Assembly: GCA_031263805.1 (NCBI GenBank)
Contig: JAISFB010000185.1
Span: 1 to 8,862 of the forward strand
From: Oscillospiraceae bacterium
GTDB lineage: Bacteria > Bacillota > Clostridia > Oscillospirales > Oscillospiraceae
Reading direction: 5' to 3'
Length of the DNA: 8,862 nt
Within the stretch, counting starts at the first letter, position 1; each line of letters begins with the position of its first letter. Under the pieces are notes generated by a model, which saw only the letters and a list, made by a program, of their open reading frames with translations, did no database searches and was not told the origin of the DNA. A program made the position numbers and the translations under genes. Below, one piece after another: positions 5,775 through 8,862 of the stretch.

Positions 5775-7082
5775 ATGTCGGTCGCGGTCAAGAATATAGT
5801 CCCGGGCTCTCCCGCGTCGCGCGCGAAAATCGCGCCGGGGGACGTTTTGCTGTCGGTGAACGGCAAGCCGGTGACGGATATCCTCGATTACAGGTATCAC
5901 ACGTATGACGCGCGGCTGAGGCTCGTATTCAGGCGTCCCGGCGGCGCTTTTCTGCTCGTTTCGCTGAAAAAGCGCGAGGGCGAGGAGCTCGGGCTCGAGT
6001 TTGAAAGCTGGCTGATGGACTCAGAGCGCTCGTGCTCGAACAAGTGTATATTCTGCTTCATAGACCAGCTTCCGCGCGGTATGCGCCGGACGCTGTATTA
6101 TAAGGACGACGACGCGCGCCTTTCGTTCTTGCAGGGCAATTACGTAACTCTCACGAATATGCCGGAAAGCGAGCTGAGGCGCGTTATTGAGCTGCGCGTT
6201 TCGCCGCTGAACGTCTCCGTACATACGATGAACCCCGCCCTGCGCGCGTATATGCTCGGCAATAAGGCGGGCGCGCGCGGGGTGTCCGCGATACGGCGGC
6301 TCGCGCGGGCGGGGATTTTGATGAACTGTCAAATCGTCGTCTGTCCCGGCGTAAACGACGGCTCGGAGCTCGATTACAGCATGGACGAGCTGCGAAAGCT
6401 GTATCCGTCCGTTCACAGCGTATCTGTCGTGCCCGTGGGCCTGACGCGTCACCGCGAGGGGCTGCCGGAGCTCACGGCGTTCGACGCGGAAAAAGCGAGA
6501 GAGGTCGTCGCTCAGGTGGAAGCCGCTGCGGCAAAATGCCGCGCCGAGCTCGGCTCCGGGATATTCTTCGCCGCCGACGAGCTGTATATCAAGGCGGGGC
6601 TCGCCCTGCCGCCGGAGGAGAGCTATGAGGATTATCCGCAGCTTGAAAACGGCGTCGGGATGATGCGCTCGCTCATAACGGAGTTCGGCGCGGCGCTTGA
6701 AAGCGCGGACGCCGCCGGCGCGGTAAATGCCCGTCCTTTCACGGCCGTGACGGGGCGCGCCGCCGAAAAATTCATAGCCGCGCTGCTCGACGGCGCCCGG
6801 GAAAAGTTAGCTATCTCCGGAGACGTCGCGGGAGTGACGAATGATTTTTTCGGCGACTGCGTGGACGTCGCGGGCCTCGTCACAGGCGGGGATATAATAA
6901 ACGCGCTGAAAGCGCGCGGGCACGCGCCGCGGCTTTTGATCCCCGAGAATATGCTGCGGCGCGGGGAAGATATGTTCCTCGACGGCGTAACAGTCGGCGA
7001 GCTGGAGAAAACGCTCGGAGCCGCCGTCCGCGTCGTCCGGCGGGACGGTGCGGATCTGCTCCGCGCAATGATGGGAGAATGA
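5775..7082 (+). CDS. DUF512-family PDZ / radical-SAM protein
   Basis: This 435-residue protein has three parts: an N-terminal PDZ domain (about 3-50, with PGSPASRAKIAPGDVLLSVNG), a radical-SAM-like core, and the DUF512 C-terminal domain (about 215-430). The core has the cluster motif C87-x3-C91-x2-C94 (CSNKCIFCF), the spacing that holds a [4Fe-4S] cluster and S-adenosylmethionine, followed by QLPRGMR and YYKDDDARLSFLQGNY family landmarks. The reaction and substrate are unknown. The ATG at 5775 is chosen because AGGGAGG (5761-5767) lies 7 nt upstream and the PDZ domain begins immediately; a longer frame back to 5673 would overlap rpmF and the hairpin. It follows L32 by 59 nt and ends 3 nt before der, an arrangement common in Clostridia as I recall, which suggests a link to ribosome or membrane biogenesis. 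Membership of the family is secure; the role is not. Confidence 0.93.
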   Translation: MSVAVKNIVPGSPASRAKIAPGDVLLSVNGKPVTDILDYRYHTYDARLRLVFRRPGGAFLLVSLKKREGEELGLEFESWLMDSERSCSNKCIFCFIDQLPRGMRRTLYYKDDDARLSFLQGNYVTLTNMPESELRRVIELRVSPLNVSVHTMNPALRAYMLGNKAGARGVSAIRRLARAGILMNCQIVVCPGVNDGSELDYSMDELRKLYPSVHSVSVVPVGLTRHREGLPELTAFDAEKAREVVAQVEAAAAKCRAELGSGIFFAADELYIKAGLALPPEESYEDYPQLENGVGMMRSLITEFGAALESADAAGAVNARPFTAVTGRAAEKFIAALLDGAREKLAISGDVAGVTNDFFGDCVDVAGLVTGGDIINALKARGHAPRLLIPENMLRRGEDMFLDGVTVGELEKTLGAAVRVVRRDGADLLRAMMGE

Positions 7083-7085
7083 AGT

Positions 7086-8420
7086 TTGAATAAGCCGCTT
7101 ATCGCAATAGTCGGGCGCCCGAACGTGGGCAAGTCGATGCTTTTTAACAGAATAGCCGGGCGCCGGCTGTCAATCGTAGAGGACACGCCCGGAGTCACGC
7201 GAGACCGCGTTTACGCGTCGTCCGACTGGAACGGCCGGAGCTTTGACCTCGTGGACACAGGCGGGATCGAACCGCAGGGCGGCGGCGAAATACTGCTGTT
7301 TATGCGCGAGCAGGCGCAAATCGCGATAGATATGTCGGATGTCATCGTTCTTGTTTGCGATATAACGACGGGCGTCACGGCGTCCGACGACGAGGTCGCG
7401 TCTATGCTGCTGCGCTCGAAGAAGCCCGTCGTGCTCGCCGTGAACAAATGCGACGGCACGGGCGCCGAGAACCCGGATATTTACGAATTCTATTCTCTCG
7501 GCCTCGGGGACCCGATACCCGTGTCCGCCGTACACGGTCACGGCACGGGCGACCTGCTTGACGAATGCGTAAAGCTGTTCCCAAAAAACCCGGACGGGGA
7601 CGACGCGGAGGAGGACGAGCGCGTATCCGTCGCCATCATCGGCAAGCCGAACGCGGGCAAATCGTCACTGCTAAACCGGATTTTGGGCGAAACGCGCGTC
7701 ATAGTGTCCGAGACGGCGGGAACGACGCGCGACGCTGTGGACGCGCTGTTTGAGAACGAAACGGGCAAATATCTTTTCATCGACACGGCGGGAATCCGCC
7801 GGAAATCGCGCGTGGACAGCAGGATCGAAAAATACAGCGTCCTGCGCGCGCAGATGGCGATCGAGCGCTGCGACGTGTGCGTTATAATGATCGACGCCGC
7901 CGAGGGCGTGACGGAGCAGGACACAAAGGTCGCCGGAATGGCGCACGAGGCGGGCCGCGCCTGCATCATAGCCGTGAACAAATGGGACCTTATCGAAAAG
8001 CAAACGCACACGACGGAGCGCACGCACGAAGCCGTCCGCCGCGATTTAAGCTTTATGGCATACGCCCCGATAATCTTCATATCGGCGAAAACAGGCCAGC
8101 GCGTTGACAGGCTTTTCGAGCTCATAAACTACGTCGCGAATCAGTCGTCGATGCGGATAACGACGGGCGCGCTGAACGGAGTGCTTGCCGACGCGATGGC
8201 CCGCCAGCAGCCGCCGACGGACAAGGGCCGCCGCCTGAAAATTTACTATATAACGCAGACCGGCATCCGCCCCCCCTCCTTCGTCTGCTTTTGCAACGAC
8301 GCGGAGCTTTTTCACTTTTCATACAAACGCTATCTCGAAAATCAGATCCGCGCCGTCTACGGGCTCGAAGGAACGCCCATACGGATAATAATTCGTCAAA
8401 AAGGAGATGAGAGCAGATGA
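7086..8420 (+). CDS. der: Ribosome-associated double GTPase Der (EngA)
   Basis: This 444-residue protein is Der/EngA, an essential GTPase with two tandem G domains that assists maturation of the 50S subunit. G domain 1 has GRPNVGKS (10-17), DTGG (57-60) and NKCD (120-123). An acidic linker (about 168-178) leads to G domain 2 with GKPNAGKS (186-193), DTAG (233-236), NKWD (298-301) and SAK (333-335). A KH-like RNA-binding domain closes the protein (about 355-440). The residue after the first P-loop is Met18, where Thr is usual; this is a mild substitution outside the core GxxxxGKS. The start is TTG, with GGGAG (7073-7077) 8 nt upstream inside the end of the DUF512 gene. The gene starts 3 nt after that stop and overlaps plsY as ATGA, so tight co-translation is expected. 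Confidence 0.98.
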   Translation: MNKPLIAIVGRPNVGKSMLFNRIAGRRLSIVEDTPGVTRDRVYASSDWNGRSFDLVDTGGIEPQGGGEILLFMREQAQIAIDMSDVIVLVCDITTGVTASDDEVASMLLRSKKPVVLAVNKCDGTGAENPDIYEFYSLGLGDPIPVSAVHGHGTGDLLDECVKLFPKNPDGDDAEEDERVSVAIIGKPNAGKSSLLNRILGETRVIVSETAGTTRDAVDALFENETGKYLFIDTAGIRRKSRVDSRIEKYSVLRAQMAIERCDVCVIMIDAAEGVTEQDTKVAGMAHEAGRACIIAVNKWDLIEKQTHTTERTHEAVRRDLSFMAYAPIIFISAKTGQRVDRLFELINYVANQSSMRITTGALNGVLADAMARQQPPTDKGRRLKIYYITQTGIRPPSFVCFCNDAELFHFSYKRYLENQIRAVYGLEGTPIRIIIRQKGDESR

Positions 8421-8862
8421 GCAAAACGGCGGTAATCATAATCGTTCACATCGCCGCCGCCGCGCTGACGTATGTCATCGGCAGCGTCAACGGCGCGATA
8501 ATCGCTTCAAAATATCTTTACCGGCGCGATATCCGCGAGCTCGGCAGCGGAAATCCCGGCCTTACGAATTTTCACCGCGTGTTCGGTACGCGCGGCGCGC
8601 TGCTGATGATCGTCATCGACGTCGCGAAAACGCTTGGCCCCGTGCTGCTCGGTGGCTGGATGTTCTCGCTTTTGGGGCAAAGCGCGCCTGAATACGCGAA
8701 ATACGGCTGGCTTTACGGCAGAATATACGCCGGCTTTTTTGTTATGCTCGGGCACAGCTTTCCCGTGTTTTACGGGTTTAAGGGCGGCCGCGCCGTCCTC
8801 GCCGTCGGGATATTGCTTTTCAGCTTGGACTGGCGCGTTTCGGTTTTGGGTTGGGGGATATT
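8417..8862 (+). CDS. plsY: Glycerol-3-phosphate acyltransferase PlsY, 3' end cut by window
   Basis: The first 148 codons are present and the frame is open to the window end. PlsY is an integral membrane enzyme that moves an acyl group from acyl-phosphate to glycerol-3-phosphate, giving lysophosphatidic acid, the first committed step of phospholipid synthesis. Hydrophobic helices are visible at about 5-30, 60-85 and 103-118. The first family motif is GSGNPGLTNFHRVFG (43-57) and the later phosphate-binding motif is GHSFPVFYGFKGGRAV (112-127). Typical sequences read GATN and GGKGVAT at the matching places, so this copy is somewhat divergent. The ATG has AAGGAG (8401-8406) 10 nt upstream and overlaps the der stop as ATGA (8417-8420). 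The neighbouring acyl-phosphate maker PlsX is not in the window. Confidence 0.93.
   Translation, partial: MSKTAVIIIVHIAAAALTYVIGSVNGAIIASKYLYRRDIRELGSGNPGLTNFHRVFGTRGALLMIVIDVAKTLGPVLLGGWMFSLLGQSAPEYAKYGWLYGRIYAGFFVMLGHSFPVFYGFKGGRAVLAVGILLFSLDWRVSVLGWGI

Noticed and set aside
7538..8125. 195-codon open frame antisense to der
   Set aside because: Der is clear on the plus strand with all G motifs; this frame is a Ser/Arg-rich shadow.
1..8862. Mobile element, CRISPR array, tRNA or defence system
   Set aside because: No repeat-spacer pattern, transposase or recombinase motif, tRNA-like fold, or defence-associated domain is visible on either strand.

Overview
The window reads as chromosomal core sequence from a GC-rich, probably spore-forming member of the Clostridia, most likely an Oscillospiraceae-like gut lineage. 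The evidence is the gene set (a CwlD-type amidase, RadA, a family-4 uracil-DNA glycosylase, and DUF177-L32 followed by DUF512, Der and PlsY), strong AGGAGG-type Shine-Dalgarno sites, a textbook sigma-A promoter, and GC-rich genes beside AT-rich intergenic DNA. Taxonomy is inferred from gene content and order; no search was run.

Layout. Positions 1-170 hold an AT-rich gap and, on the minus strand, what may be the first 32 codons of a gene running off the left edge. From 171 to 4747 there is a minus-strand block, read right to left: a stand-alone E2/CAT-like acyltransferase-fold protein, a CwlD-like amidase, radA, a type-4 uracil-DNA glycosylase and a GNAT acetyltransferase. The last four are tightly packed (4-nt overlaps at amidase/radA and radA/udg, a 19-nt overlap at udg/GNAT), so they are almost certainly one translationally coupled operon. 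Positions 4748-4989 are a divergent intergenic region of about 240 bp with a perfect consensus promoter (TTGACA, 17 nt, TATAAT) facing right, a weaker candidate facing left, and several small dyads. From 4990 to the right edge there is a plus-strand block: DUF177 (YceD), L32 (rpmF, 59 aa), a DUF512 PDZ/radical-SAM protein, the double GTPase Der, and plsY, which is cut off by the window end.

How the genes fit together. The plus-strand block joins large-subunit ribosome biogenesis (DUF177, L32, Der) to phospholipid synthesis (PlsY), with the poorly understood DUF512 radical-SAM protein between them. The minus-strand block joins DNA repair (RadA, uracil-DNA glycosylase) to cell-wall or spore-cortex modification (amidase). 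The functions of the GNAT protein and the E2-like protein are unknown.

I see no mobile element, CRISPR array, tRNA, rRNA or defence island. The most interesting leads are the E2-like protein, whose family catalytic His is replaced by Glu; the DUF512 protein locked between L32 and Der; a strong 10-bp hairpin between rpmF and the DUF512 gene; and the uncertain partial gene at the left edge. I do not see convincing evidence for a wholly new biological system.
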